Counted from the stretch's first letter, positions 16,973-26,267 are shown. The stretch is 64,000 bases of DNA from CAZQYB01 sp964582985 (GCA_964582985.1 CAZOUM010000004.1:1-64000), one strand, 5' to 3'. The notes: a model not told the origin generated them from the sequence alone. Program-made: numbers and translations.

Positions 16973-18373
16973 CTAATCAAAAAGCACTTTTACAATGTCA
17001 TTGATAGCAGTACGTGTCTTTCCGTTGGTGTTATTTGTCAGAATGGAAAATATGTAATCGCCATCTGCAGTGCTGCATACACCTGAAAGCGACTTGACAC
17101 CGGTAATGTATCCGGTCTTGCCGAAGATTTTGCCCTTGTATTTTTCTTCTTTAAAATATCTTCTGATTGTCCCATCCACCCCCCCTACCGCTAACGAATC
17201 TTTATAAAGCTTCCAATTCTTACTCTTGTAGAGATTGGATAATACCTTTGTTAAGGCGTTTGCACTAAGCCTGTTTTTTCTGCTCAGGCCGCTGCCATCA
17301 TCAATATGAAATTCTTTTTCATCGATACCAAGCCCCAACAAATATTGACTGATTAGCTTGCGCCCGTCGGCCCAGCTGCCATTCTTGTGGCCCTTATGTG
17401 AATGTGCTGCAATAGTTTTGAGCAGGGCCTCAGCCGCAAGGCCAAAGCTGTCCTTATTGCAGCGGACCAGGCATTCGGTTATCGGTGTGTGGTAGACTCT
17501 GAGCAGCCTGAAATTGCAATCTTGCTCCACCGGTTTTTCTATAACTTTGCCTTTTGCGTTTATCCCTGCCTTGGCTAAATTCTCCGCCAACAAGAAACCA
17601 AAAAACGCGGCAGGCCTTTCAATTGCGACCGGGAACGGCCCCTGTTGCTTTTTACATTTGCCCTCCAAGATAATTTTATTAGGCTCGCGAGTGCGGTAAG
17701 CCGCGACACCAACCTTGCCCTTTTTTACGCGTCTGACCTTATTGATTATTTTTACATAATCGGTCGCCGGCTCGATAAAAACAACCACTTTACCGCCGGA
17801 ATTTTTCGCGGTCACGCCGATGCAATTACCGTTGTAATTTAAGCCGCTGACTTCGCAGGCATGCGGGCGGTTTAGCTCCTTCTTTGACCAATTCGAATGA
17901 ACGCGCTGGTCATCGACTATGCTGCTATCAACAATAATATCTTTGATGGTTTTGACACCATTTTGCTTCAGAGCTACCGTTATATCTTTAAATATCCAAC
18001 CGGCCTTTTTTTTGTATTTGGCGTCTGTTGCTTTGTCGCCTAACAGTGGGTCGCCGCTTCCTATTATTACCAGCGTATCCTTGCAAAGCCCTACCTTTGT
18101 TTTGTACTCGTAATTTGGCCCCAAATATTTCAAAGCGGCGGCAGTGGTAATTATTTTCATATTTGAGGCCGGCAGCAGCGCCTTTCTTGCATTATGGGTG
18201 TACACCGTTTTGCCCGAATCGGCCTCTACTATATGAATGGAGAATTGAACCTTTTTCTGGGACTTTCGGCCGAGGATGCTGTCGATTCGCTTTGCCAAAT
18301 CGGCCGATGCGGTGCCGACAAAGCAGATGCAAAGCATTACAACGGTCAATAGTTTTTTCGTGTAAGCTCTCAT
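16973..18373 (-). CDS. dacB: D-alanyl-D-alanine carboxypeptidase/endopeptidase (PBP4, S13 family)
   Basis: The 466-residue exported protein has a signal peptide (about 1-25 from the chosen ATG) and the three penicillin-binding motifs: SxxK (S70-N-M-K73), the SxN-type segment in DDGSGLSRKN, and KTG in GKTGYITGV. Family members trim or open peptidoglycan cross-links in the periplasm. I chose the ATG at 18371-18373; an in-frame start 33 bases upstream would precede the signal peptide with unlikely residues. It is divergent from larC. The length matches S13 enzymes such as DacB. Confidence 0.9.
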   Translation of the reverse strand: MRAYTKKLLTVVMLCICFVGTASADLAKRIDSILGRKSQKKVQFSIHIVEADSGKTVYTHNARKALLPASNMKIITTAAALKYLGPNYEYKTKVGLCKDTLVIIGSGDPLLGDKATDAKYKKKAGWIFKDITVALKQNGVKTIKDIIVDSSIVDDQRVHSNWSKKELNRPHACEVSGLNYNGNCIGVTAKNSGGKVVVFIEPATDYVKIINKVRRVKKGKVGVAAYRTREPNKIILEGKCKKQQGPFPVAIERPAAFFGFLLAENLAKAGINAKGKVIEKPVEQDCNFRLLRVYHTPITECLVRCNKDSFGLAAEALLKTIAAHSHKGHKNGSWADGRKLISQYLLGLGIDEKEFHIDDGSGLSRKNRLSANALTKVLSNLYKSKNWKLYKDSLAVGGVDGTIRRYFKEEKYKGKIFGKTGYITGVKSLSGVCSTADGDYIFSILTNNTNGKTRTAINDIVKVLFD

Positions 18374-18517
18374 AGCGCAGCAATTTGTTAACACAAAGAT
18401 GCTCAAAATTCAAGCAAGATGATTATTTACATCGGACACCGCACTATTTGTGCTTGAATCGTTGCTGCTTTCGTTGGATAATTGCGGCGGGATTATTGCT
18501 ATTGTAAGGTTGCTGTT

Positions 18518-19714
18518 ATGAAAATAGCCTATTTTGATTGTTTTGCCGGCGCCAGCGGCGATATGATTGTGGCGGCGATGCTCGATGCCGGGCTTGACGC
18601 TAAATTTCTAAAAGCTCAGCTTACGACCCTCGGCATAGAAAAGCTCGATATAAAACTTACTGAAACTAAGCGTGCAGGCCTGAGGGCAATCAGCTTCGAA
18701 CCTCTCACGTCAAAACAAGACCACCACCGCGACATCAAACAGATAACCAAAATCATCAATCAAAGCAAAATAAGTGAACGGGCAAGAAAAACGGCAATCA
18801 TAATATTTGATAAAATTGCCCAAGCTGAGGCGGCAGTTCATAACAAAGAGCCGGACGATATTCACTTTCACGAAGTCGGGGCCCTTGACTCTATCGTTGA
18901 TATCGTCTCAGCATGTATCGGCATCGAAGCTCTTAGTGTTGAGAAGGTATATTGCTCGGCGCTGAATGTTGGCGGCGGCACCGTTAAGTGTGCCCACGGG
19001 TTGATGCCTGTGCCTGCACCCGCAACGGCTGAGCTGCTAAAGGACGTTCCCATCGCTGGCGGACCAGGGCAGGCTGAGTTCCTGACGCCGACCGGAGCGG
19101 CGATTTTGACCACTATAGTTGACGAATTCGGCCCCCTGCCATCAATGAAGATTGAGACCGTAGGCTATGGTGCAGGCTCTATGCAATTTGACGATTTTCC
19201 CAACGTTTTGCGACTGATTCTTGGGCAAGCCGCGGCCGAAGACTCGGCTAACGCCGATACTGTCTGTCTGCTTGAAACCAACATTGATGACATAAGCGGC
19301 GAGCTGCTTGGCTGCGTAACCGAGACCCTGTTTGAACAGGGCGCTCTGGACGTTTTTACTACCCCGATTCATATGAAACAGAACCGCCCTGCCGTCCAGA
19401 TATCTGTTATTTGCAAGACTGAAGATGCTCCGCGGTTAGAACAAGTCCTTTTCGAGCAAGGGCTCACGTTCGGAATCAGGAGACAAATCTTGCAAAGAAG
19501 CAAGTTAGCCAGGGACTTTCTCGCTGTGCAGACTGAATTCGGTCAAATAAGGATAAAGACCGGCTCGTTAAACGGCAAGATTGTGAACGCAAAGCCAGAG
19601 TTTGCCGAGTGCGTTTCATCAGCGAAAAAGCACAATGTGCCCGTGAAGGCCGTGTTAGAAGCGGCTATGGCCGCCTACCAAAAAGGGCAAACCAAGGGAA
19701 ATAATCGCCCGTAA
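18518..19714 (+). CDS. larC: LarC, nickel-pincer cofactor insertion protein
   Basis: The 398-residue product matches LarC, the CTP-dependent nickel insertase that completes the nickel-pincer nucleotide cofactor of lactate racemase and related enzymes. Hallmarks are YFDCFAGASGDMIVAAMLDAG at the N-terminus, the DIHFHEVGALDSIVDIV segment and ETNIDDISGE. In Lactiplantibacillus the protein is made by a programmed frameshift between larC1 and larC2; here it is one continuous frame. The ATG at 18518 has AAGG upstream. No larB, larE or LarA-type racemase gene lies in the window. Confidence 0.9.
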   Translation: MKIAYFDCFAGASGDMIVAAMLDAGLDAKFLKAQLTTLGIEKLDIKLTETKRAGLRAISFEPLTSKQDHHRDIKQITKIINQSKISERARKTAIIIFDKIAQAEAAVHNKEPDDIHFHEVGALDSIVDIVSACIGIEALSVEKVYCSALNVGGGTVKCAHGLMPVPAPATAELLKDVPIAGGPGQAEFLTPTGAAILTTIVDEFGPLPSMKIETVGYGAGSMQFDDFPNVLRLILGQAAAEDSANADTVCLLETNIDDISGELLGCVTETLFEQGALDVFTTPIHMKQNRPAVQISVICKTEDAPRLEQVLFEQGLTFGIRRQILQRSKLARDFLAVQTEFGQIRIKTGSLNGKIVNAKPEFAECVSSAKKHNVPVKAVLEAAMAAYQKGQTKGNNRP

Positions 19715-19845
19715 TCACTATGCTGAAAAGCTGTTGAGGTTTTTGCTGGCCGGCATCGAGCAAACAGGGACTTTGTATTCGTAAGTGCTTTTCTCACAAC
19801 AGGTTGCGCGATTTTGGTTCGATTTTGAGAAATTCTATTGTTCTA

Positions 19846-19874
19846 TTGACAGGGATGCCGATGACTACTATAGT
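19846..19874 (+). promoter_or_regulatory. Sigma-70-like promoter
   Basis: TTGACA (19846-19851) is separated by exactly 17 bases from TATAGT (19869-19874). No reading frame starts soon after, so this promoter probably drives a non-coding RNA or a long leader. Confidence 0.65.
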
Positions 19875-19880
19875 AGCGAT

Positions 19881-19977
19881 TACCAACGAAGCGCTTTGAA
19901 GAGTTTTTTTCGGCTTTCTTAGCCGTGGCGAGCTCCCGGAATGGTTTCCAAATCAGTTCACGGGAGCTTTTCCTTTA
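19881..19977 (+). ncRNA. Candidate small RNA
   Basis: The region starts about 7 bases after a consensus promoter. It contains a CGGCT/AGCCG hairpin with loop TTCTT (19911-19925) and an 8-bp stem AGCTCCCG/CGGGAGCT (19931-19938 with 19961-19968) followed by TTTTCCTTT, which could be a terminator. No reading frame of useful length is present. It matches no RNA family that I can recognise. If the second hairpin does not stop transcription, the RNA could run on to about 20046. Confidence 0.35.
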
Positions 19978-20011
19978 AACAGGTTCTGAGAGGAGAATTT
20001 GTCCCTCCGTA

Positions 20012-20046
20012 GAGGTCGCAAGACCTCATCAGATGTCTGCTTTTTT
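20012..20046 (+). terminator. Hairpin with GCAA tetraloop and T tract
   Basis: GAGGTC (20012-20017) and GACCTC (20022-20027) form a perfect 6-bp stem closed by a GCAA (GNRA) loop, followed 13 bases later by six T. It may be a terminator for the transcript starting near 19881, or a structured element of it. Confidence 0.35.
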
Positions 20047-20049
20047 GTA

Positions 20050-20077
20050 TTGACTTTCGTGGCTTGACGTATATACT
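20050..20077 (+). promoter_or_regulatory. Sigma-70-like promoter of the protease gene
   Basis: TTGACT (20050-20055) and TATACT (20072-20077) are 16 bases apart and lie about 135 bases upstream of the protease start. Confidence 0.5.
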
Positions 20078-20089
20078 ATATATATATTG

Positions 20090-20101
20090 TGTTCCGGAAC
20101 A
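20090..20101. promoter_or_regulatory. 12-bp palindrome at the start-site region
   Basis: TGTTCCGGAACA is a perfect palindrome 12 bases past the predicted -10 box, where a bound repressor would block transcription. It is followed by a second CCGG-containing repeat (AAAACCGG). The matching regulator is not known. Confidence 0.35.
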
Positions 20102-20212
20102 AAACCGGATAGGAGAGAGGGAGCACTGCTGGGTTTTCTGGCGTCCAGGAATACATGGGTGATACGAGGCCAGCCGCCCTACTATTATGTGCTCAAACAG
20201 GTTGAGGTCAGG

Positions 20213-22168
20213 ATGATGTCGCGAGGGTCAAGAGGCAGGCATAGGGCAGATTACAGGGCCCCCAATATTATTTCACTGTTGCTTTTCGTCTCAGTTTTTT
20301 TTGTCAATAGCGTGCTGGTAGATAGTTTGGCCGCTGGGCAAAACAAGGTAGCCGGTAGTTTTGCGAAGGTCGAGGTCGGTTTGAGTGACGGATTACGTGG
20401 CGAGGATATCCTGGCTTTGCCGAGAACCCTTGGCAGTGAGTTAGAGGTTCCGGACCGTCCGAAACGCATTAGAGTCCAACAGCCATCTAATGACGATTGT
20501 GGGGGCGCGATAGCGGTGGAGGACGGGGTACCCTATGTCGGTTCGACGGCCGCTGCGACTGGGGTTGATGAAAGTAGTTGTGCCTACAACGATACGAAGG
20601 ACGTGTGGCACTCCTTCACTGCATCTGTCACCGGCACTGCCATCATAAGTCTGGCCGGCAGCACGTTCGATACGACATTGGCTGTTTTCGATGGCTGCGG
20701 CGGGACGGAATTGGCGTGTAATGATGATAGCTGCTTCTACCTCGAATCGGAAATAATTACCACTGTGTCCGCGCCAAACACCTATTTTATCCGCATAGCC
20801 GGGTACAATGGCGCCAGTGGCGACTATACTCTTACCGTCACGAATATTGGTTGCGTTTTGCCGCCTGAGCCGAATAGTCCCAGCCCTGCGAATGATGTGA
20901 ACAATGTGTCGCTCCAAGCTCTTCTGTTTTGGAACGGTGGTGAAGGCGTTGCTTCTGATTCGCAAGGCGTTATGAAGCCGGATGTAATTTACGGACAGGA
21001 CAACCGTCTCGACGAGTACGAGGTGAGCGACGTTAACATTTTGGCCGCCGGCGATTCGATGGTGGCGCTGGTGTCCCCGTCCCAGCTAATTGACAACCAT
21101 GATGGTACGTTCTCTCTGCCAATGGAAACTTATGCCCAGTGGTACTTGTTGGCTGACCCCATAGGAACCGGTAATCCTCTCTGCTCTGATGAGCCGTTTC
21201 GCGACCAGCCCAACCCGGCGTGGTGCTCGGGCTTTCTGGTCGCACCCGATATCATAGCTACTGCAGGTCATTGTGCCTGCGCGGACGATTGTGCGGCTAT
21301 GGTTTTCGTGTTTGGCTTCGTTATGCTGGATGCTGACACGCCTGTGCTGACAATAGACGAATCGCAGATTTATTACTGCAGTGAAATTATCGCCAACCGG
21401 ATCGCAGCTGCGGATTGGGCACTGGTTCGACTGGATAGGCCGGTAACTGATCATAATCCACTACGTGTGCGAAGTGAGGGCACTATACCTGGCGGAGAAG
21501 ATCTGCTGGTGATTGGTCATCCAGTTGGGCTTCCGAGGAAGTACGCAGGGGGTGCGACCGTTCGTGATAACACGGAACCGGAGTACTTCCAAGCCAATTT
21601 GGACACGTACGGCGGCAACTCAGGTTCAGCGGTTCTCAGCGCTAATACGCTACAGGTAGAAGGAATTCTTGTCCGTGGAAATCCCGACTTTGTGCGGGAC
21701 GGCAGTTGTGACCGTTCGAACGTGTGCCCGGACACAGGTTGCCCTTATTGGGAAGATGTCACCCGGGCTACGGAGTTTGCTGCGTTGCTCCCTTTGGAAA
21801 GTTACGATGTGTATTTTGACAGCAATAGCCCGCCGACGCAGTTGGTATGTAGTGATATTAACGAGCCGGTGTGTGACCCGACGCCTGAGCCGAGCGCATC
21901 GCTGCAGCCGTGCACCACGTACTACTGGCGAGTTGTGTCCAAGAATTGGTGCGGTGAAACCGAGGGTCCCATCTGGTCGTTCACAACCGCAACTGTTGCC
22001 GGCGATTTCGACAATGATTGCGATGTTGACTTTGAGGACCTGGCGGAGTTAGTGTTGTACTGGTTGGAAGATGAGCCATCGGTGAATATTGCTGCTCCGG
22101 ACGACATAATTGACTTCGCCGACTACGCGGTGCTGGCCGAGAAGTGGCTCTGGAGTAACGAGCCATAA
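20213..22168 (+). CDS. Exported trypsin-like serine protease with PPC-like and dockerin-like domains
   Basis: The 651-residue product has an N-terminal signal/membrane segment (about 18-40), a PPC-like beta domain (about 75-210), and a chymotrypsin-fold protease domain (about 320-540) with His in TAGHC, Asp in AADWALVRLD and Ser in GGNSGSAV. A fibronectin-like stretch follows (about 550-590), then a C-terminal dockerin-like module with two calcium-loop-like repeats, GDFDNDCDVDFEDL and DDIIDFADYAVLAEKWL. That module is frequent in planctomycete exported proteins. I chose the ATG at 20213 (ATGATG, with GAGG 5-8 bases upstream) over an in-frame TTG at 20087 that lies inside the promoter region. 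Confidence 0.8.
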   Translation: MMSRGSRGRHRADYRAPNIISLLLFVSVFFVNSVLVDSLAAGQNKVAGSFAKVEVGLSDGLRGEDILALPRTLGSELEVPDRPKRIRVQQPSNDDCGGAIAVEDGVPYVGSTAAATGVDESSCAYNDTKDVWHSFTASVTGTAIISLAGSTFDTTLAVFDGCGGTELACNDDSCFYLESEIITTVSAPNTYFIRIAGYNGASGDYTLTVTNIGCVLPPEPNSPSPANDVNNVSLQALLFWNGGEGVASDSQGVMKPDVIYGQDNRLDEYEVSDVNILAAGDSMVALVSPSQLIDNHDGTFSLPMETYAQWYLLADPIGTGNPLCSDEPFRDQPNPAWCSGFLVAPDIIATAGHCACADDCAAMVFVFGFVMLDADTPVLTIDESQIYYCSEIIANRIAAADWALVRLDRPVTDHNPLRVRSEGTIPGGEDLLVIGHPVGLPRKYAGGATVRDNTEPEYFQANLDTYGGNSGSAVLSANTLQVEGILVRGNPDFVRDGSCDRSNVCPDTGCPYWEDVTRATEFAALLPLESYDVYFDSNSPPTQLVCSDINEPVCDPTPEPSASLQPCTTYYWRVVSKNWCGETEGPIWSFTTATVAGDFDNDCDVDFEDLAELVLYWLEDEPSVNIAAPDDIIDFADYAVLAEKWLWSNEP

Positions 22169-22233
22169 CTGCGTCAAGCGCGAAGTTGGGCTTCATTTGC
22201 CGTTAAGAGGCATCCCGCGGACTGAGAAATAAA

Positions 22234-22644
22234 TCATTGTGATCTTTTTTGTTCGAGGAAGGCTTCTAAGATTTCCGCAGCGGCGATGGCATCGAGGTGT
22301 TTCTTTTTCTTCTTGATGCTCAACTCTGCGGCAGCTAACTTTTCGTCGGCGCCGAAGGTGCTCAATCTTTCATCCTGAAAATGGACAGGAATATCAAGGA
22401 CTTTTTCCAACTGCTCGCCGAACTGGAAGACCAGTTTGGCTTGGGAGCCGACGGTGTCGTCCATATTCAAAGGCAGACCGAGCACAATGGCTTCGACGTT
22501 TTCGGCCTCGACCACGTCTTTGATTTTTCTCAGCAGGTCTTTTTGGCCTTCGATTACGGTTAGCGGCGACGCAACGGTCTCGGCCGCGTCGCAAATTGCC
22601 AGTCCTGTGTGTTTAACGCCATAATCTATTGCTAAATATCGCAT
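22234..22644 (-). CDS. ruvX: RuvX/YqgF pre-16S rRNA nuclease family protein
   Basis: The 136-residue product has the RNase H-like fold of YqgF: D7 in YLAIDYGVKHTGLA, the LGLPLNMD segment, DERLST and HLDAIAAAEIL supplying the late acidic residue. Family members mature the 5' end of 16S rRNA and were earlier described as Holliday-junction resolvases. It is the last gene of the long minus-strand run, 35 bases after the mannose-1-phosphate guanylyltransferase gene. The length is typical. Confidence 0.9.
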   Translation of the reverse strand: MRYLAIDYGVKHTGLAICDAAETVASPLTVIEGQKDLLRKIKDVVEAENVEAIVLGLPLNMDDTVGSQAKLVFQFGEQLEKVLDIPVHFQDERLSTFGADEKLAAAELSIKKKKKHLDAIAAAEILEAFLEQKRSQ

Positions 22645-22679
22645 TTTATTGTACCGGCGCCGTGTTGCTCATTGTTTTG

Positions 22680-23768
22680 TTATAGGAAGTTTTCTTTACC
22701 GTGCTGCTTTATCAAGTCGAGCAGCTCCTTTAATCTGTGCGCTTCGTTAACGGGACATACGAGTGTCGCATCGGGGCTGTGAGCCACAACTATATTTTCC
22801 AGCCCGAGGACGGCGATCAGATGCCCCTGCTCCTCAGTCACTATGATACTGTTCTTACAGTCAAGCAGCTCACTTGTGCCGGCTACAACGATATTATTGT
22901 CCTTGTCGGAACTGATAATGTCGGCGAGGGCGGCGAAGGAGCCCATATCAAGCCAGCGGCAGTTTAGTTTTATCGCATAGACGTTCTCGGCTTTTTCCAT
23001 AACGGCGTAGTCAATGCTGATTTTGGGCAGCTTGAGAAAGCACTCCCGAAGTATTTGCTTTTGGTCCGGCGTGTCCCAGGCTCGCTGAATTTTGCGTAAC
23101 GGCTCGGTGGCTTCGGGCAAGAACTTTTCCAAATTAGCCAGGATTGTTTTTGCCTTCCAGACAAACATTCCGGAGTTCCATAGGTACCGGCCGCTCTTGA
23201 GATACTCGTTTGCGGTTTTTTCGTTCGGTTTTTCTTTGAATGCTTCGACGGAATATATTGTGCTCTCACAATCGCGACACTTTTGAACACTGCCACATTT
23301 TATGTAACCGAGCTGGGTACCGGCGAAGGTTGGCTGGATTCCAAAAGTGACTAAATCGTCCGGATTATTGTTCACAAAGTTCAAGGCGTCTTTGAGGACC
23401 TGCTGCAAGGACTCGGCCGGTTCTATTATCTGGTCGGCGGTAACGATGGCCATCGTAGAATCCTGGTCATACTTGGCAAGGACGCTGGCGGCCAAACCAA
23501 TTGCTCCGGCAGTGTCACGGACGGCAGGCTCGGCAATGACATTGTCAAAGGGCAACTCCGGTAGATTCTCACGTACAAGGTCTGCGTAGCCGGTGTTTGT
23601 GAGAACGATTATGTTTCTTATGTCGAAAATCGGTGAGAGGCGTTCGAAACAGCGCCTAAGCAGTGTTTGGCCATCGAGCAGTTTTAAGACTTGTTTTGGT
23701 CGTTTCTGTCGGCTGAGGGGCCATAGTCTTTTCCCTGTCCCTCCTGCCATTACAACCGCGTAGTTCAT
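22680..23768 (-). CDS. manC: Mannose-1-phosphate guanylyltransferase
   Basis: The 362-residue product makes GDP-mannose from mannose-1-phosphate and GTP for glycan synthesis. It has the nucleotidyltransferase signature AGGTGKRLWPLSRQKRPKQ at the N-terminus, the GYIKCG and AFKEKPNEK segments, and NSGMFVW. It lacks the isomerase domain of bifunctional ManC/AlgA. I chose the ATG at 23766-23768 with AAGGAG upstream; the reading frame extends 27 codons further but overlaps the upstream gene. Glucose-6-phosphate isomerase two genes upstream feeds the same hexose-phosphate pool. Confidence 0.9.
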   Translation of the reverse strand: MNYAVVMAGGTGKRLWPLSRQKRPKQVLKLLDGQTLLRRCFERLSPIFDIRNIIVLTNTGYADLVRENLPELPFDNVIAEPAVRDTAGAIGLAASVLAKYDQDSTMAIVTADQIIEPAESLQQVLKDALNFVNNNPDDLVTFGIQPTFAGTQLGYIKCGSVQKCRDCESTIYSVEAFKEKPNEKTANEYLKSGRYLWNSGMFVWKAKTILANLEKFLPEATEPLRKIQRAWDTPDQKQILRECFLKLPKISIDYAVMEKAENVYAIKLNCRWLDMGSFAALADIISSDKDNNIVVAGTSELLDCKNSIIVTEEQGHLIAVLGLENIVVAHSPDATLVCPVNEAHRLKELLDLIKQHGKENFL

Positions 23769-23782
23769 CGCCGACTCCTTGT

Positions 23783-24787
23783 TTAAGCGAAGACAAAAAA
23801 TAACACGGGCATCACGATTACAGCGAAAATTGCTGTAGTGACTACCCAAAGCGCACTGGCTAACGACCCATCCAAATCAAAAACGTTGCTCATTGTCACC
23901 ATAACAACGGCACTCGGAGCAGCTGACAAAACTAATATTACTTTTCGAACCAGGCCGGTCAAGTTTTGTCCGGTAACGGCCAGCAGCCCGATGAGCAAAA
24001 GTGCTACAGCCGGCGTTAAAACAAATTTTACCGCAGCAAGCGGAAAATACAAGTTTATATAGTTTTTCAGCCGAGACAAGCGTACACGCAGACCAATTGC
24101 GAAAAACGCCAGACTCGATGCAGTGTAAACAAAGATATCAATAATATGAAGTTTCGATATGAAATTGGGGAATTTGGTATTGGTCAAGTTCAGGACTATA
24201 GCCGTTATCACTGCTGGAATCGCAAGACAACGAGGGTCCAGTATCTGTACGAGCTTAAATTCACGATGAGTATCATTTATCCGAAGTTCGTGAACTTTCA
24301 GTAGAGGGAAGAAGACAAGGTAAATAGTAGATATCACAGGTGCAAGGTACAGGTTTGCCAGGCCGAGGCCTTTGGCACCAAATAGCGCATAGCAGACAAA
24401 TGCTCCGCCGGTATAACCGAGGTTGCTGAGCGCCCCTGCCAGGATAAGTGTTAATCGGCTCCTGCGGTCAAGTTTGTAGGCAGAAAACACCGCTGTCGAG
24501 ATAGCCGTGATTGTCAGCATCAAACATAAGCCGACTATCGGCAGCCAGATAAGCTCTCTCGATAGCTGCATCCGCCAGATTACAAGCAGTGCGATGGGCC
24601 AGTTCAAGCAGACCAGAAGACCGGTCATTATCTTTTTGGCCAGGCTTTCCGGCAGGCCAAATCGCTTGCCTGCCAGATATCCCGAAACAAGTCCGCAGAC
24701 AAGCACCACCAGCATACTTGCGAAGCGAAGGCGGGCAACGTTCTGAGCGGAAAAAGTCGCCAGAATATTCTGCGGTACCGGCAGCAT
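23783..24787 (-). CDS. AEC-family (auxin-efflux-carrier-like) transporter
   Basis: The 334-residue product has about ten hydrophobic segments in the two-halves arrangement of the AEC/BART superfamily, with the cross-over motif region near GALSNLGYTGGAFVCYALFG. Bacterial members carry organic acids such as malate or malonate; the substrate here is unknown. Its ATG overlaps the stop of the isomerase gene (TAATG), so translation is coupled. It lies 14 bases before the manC start. Confidence 0.82.
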   Translation of the reverse strand: MLPVPQNILATFSAQNVARLRFASMLVVLVCGLVSGYLAGKRFGLPESLAKKIMTGLLVCLNWPIALLVIWRMQLSRELIWLPIVGLCLMLTITAISTAVFSAYKLDRRSRLTLILAGALSNLGYTGGAFVCYALFGAKGLGLANLYLAPVISTIYLVFFPLLKVHELRINDTHREFKLVQILDPRCLAIPAVITAIVLNLTNTKFPNFISKLHIIDIFVYTASSLAFFAIGLRVRLSRLKNYINLYFPLAAVKFVLTPAVALLLIGLLAVTGQNLTGLVRKVILVLSAAPSAVVMVTMSNVFDLDGSLASALWVVTTAIFAVIVMPVLFFVFA

Positions 24788-26196
24788 TAAACAAGAAAGT
24801 CTCCGTCAATTTCGGTGGAAGGCTGAATCTGCTTTGCCAGTTTTTCGTAGCCGGCCCTGCCCATAAGGGCAAAGGTGGCTTCCTTTCCTAACTCAACGGC
24901 CGGCTGGTCGTAAGTATTGATACCGAACAGCGCGCCCGCAAGTGAAGTTGTCACCTCAAACAAATATATGAACTGCCCCACTGTATAAGCGTTTACCCTA
25001 TCGAAGACAACGGTAAGGCAGGGACGTTTGTCTGTCAAAAGCGCATACTCGGTAGCTTTCTTTTCGTTGTTGAGTAACGTGCCCAAATCGGCACCCGAGA
25101 GGTATCCTAACTCAGGAGCGCAATCAGGGGCCGGGCTAATTTTTAGTCCTCTTTCAAAATTATTGACCTGCAGAAAGGTGAATAGTTTATCGTTGGGTCC
25201 TTCACGATATAACTGGACCTGGCTGTGCTGGTCGGTTGCACCGAGGGCCTTGACAGGGGTAGGGCCGATGTGCACTTCGCTGCCGGCCAAATCCTTGGCT
25301 TTGCCGAGGCTCTCGGCCCAGAGCTGCCTGTACCAATCGGCTAAATCTTTGAGCGCGTAACTATACGGCATCATCACCGATATTTTCTTGCCACGATTGT
25401 AAAAGTGGTAGTTTATGGCGGCGTTTATCGCAGCGGGGTTTTTGTAAAAATCTTCGCAGCTAACTCTTGCGTCTATATCACGAGCGCCCTTTAGAAGCGA
25501 ATCGATATCAATACCGCACATAGCGGCGCTAAACAGGCCAACGGTACTTAGGACGCTGAATCTGCCTCCGACGCCCACGGGGACTTCAAGAGAGCGCAAT
25601 TTCTCCTCGCTAACGATTTTCCGAAGGGTGCCCTTTTTGGGGTCCGTGGTCGCAACTACTTGGTTTCTTAAACCTTCGGGGCCAAGCTTGTCTAAAAGGA
25701 GTTGGCGAACAATCAAAAATTGGCTTGCGGTCTCTGCGGTTCGGCCGGATTTGCTAATAACGTTAAAAATCGTCCTATCGAGCTTGTCGCCGACCCAATT
25801 CAAAAATGAGCCAAACTGAACAGGGTCAATATTATCGAAGACAAACAAACGTGGACCTGAACGCTGTGTATCATCGAGATTGTGCATATAAGGGTTCAGT
25901 GCGGTCTGCAAAGCGATGTTGCCGAGGGCCGAGCCGCCGATGCCCAGCACAACGAGATTTTCGCATCGCTCTTTTAGCTCACCAACAAGCTCTTTGACCT
26001 GCTGGGCAATTTGTGTATTAAGGGGCAGCTCTCTGTATGGTGTCTGGCCGGCTTTTCTCTCTTCATTCAGCTTGCGAATCAACGGCGATGTTTCTTCCGC
26101 GAGCGATTTTATCTGCTCAGCCGTAATGCCGTGTTCGCCGCCTATAACTTCAGCAGTGGCATTCTTATAGTAGACTCTAATTTGTGGCTCAGACAT
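24787..26196 (-). CDS. pgi: Glucose-6-phosphate isomerase
   Basis: The 469-residue product interconverts glucose-6-phosphate and fructose-6-phosphate. Sugar-phosphate-binding segments are GIGGSALGNIALQ and ISKSGRTAET, and the late segment GINTYDQPAVELGK carries conserved residues. The length fits the shorter bacterial/thermophile type. I chose the ATG at 26194-26196, preceded by AAGGGA, over an in-frame start 42 bases upstream. It sits 71 bases after the UvrD-type helicase gene. Confidence 0.92.
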   Translation of the reverse strand: MSEPQIRVYYKNATAEVIGGEHGITAEQIKSLAEETSPLIRKLNEERKAGQTPYRELPLNTQIAQQVKELVGELKERCENLVVLGIGGSALGNIALQTALNPYMHNLDDTQRSGPRLFVFDNIDPVQFGSFLNWVGDKLDRTIFNVISKSGRTAETASQFLIVRQLLLDKLGPEGLRNQVVATTDPKKGTLRKIVSEEKLRSLEVPVGVGGRFSVLSTVGLFSAAMCGIDIDSLLKGARDIDARVSCEDFYKNPAAINAAINYHFYNRGKKISVMMPYSYALKDLADWYRQLWAESLGKAKDLAGSEVHIGPTPVKALGATDQHSQVQLYREGPNDKLFTFLQVNNFERGLKISPAPDCAPELGYLSGADLGTLLNNEKKATEYALLTDKRPCLTVVFDRVNAYTVGQFIYLFEVTTSLAGALFGINTYDQPAVELGKEATFALMGRAGYEKLAKQIQPSTEIDGDFLV

Positions 26197-26267
26197 AGTA
26201 CATCCCTTACTTGAAAATTGAAACCTACGGTAACTCACCAGGTAAATATGATTTACCCCTCAAGTTT

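Larger units (their letters stand above)
19715..20212 (+). other. Gene-poor stretch with promoters and hairpins
   Basis: I found no convincing protein gene between larC and the protease gene. The stretch holds a strong sigma-70-like promoter (19846), three hairpins (19911, 19931, 20012), a second promoter (20050), a 12-bp palindrome (20090) and a long leader before the protease start. These are listed separately. Confidence 0.6.

Noticed and set aside
18518..19714. Programmed frameshift in larC
   Set aside because: The gene is one uninterrupted frame of normal length, so no frameshift is needed.
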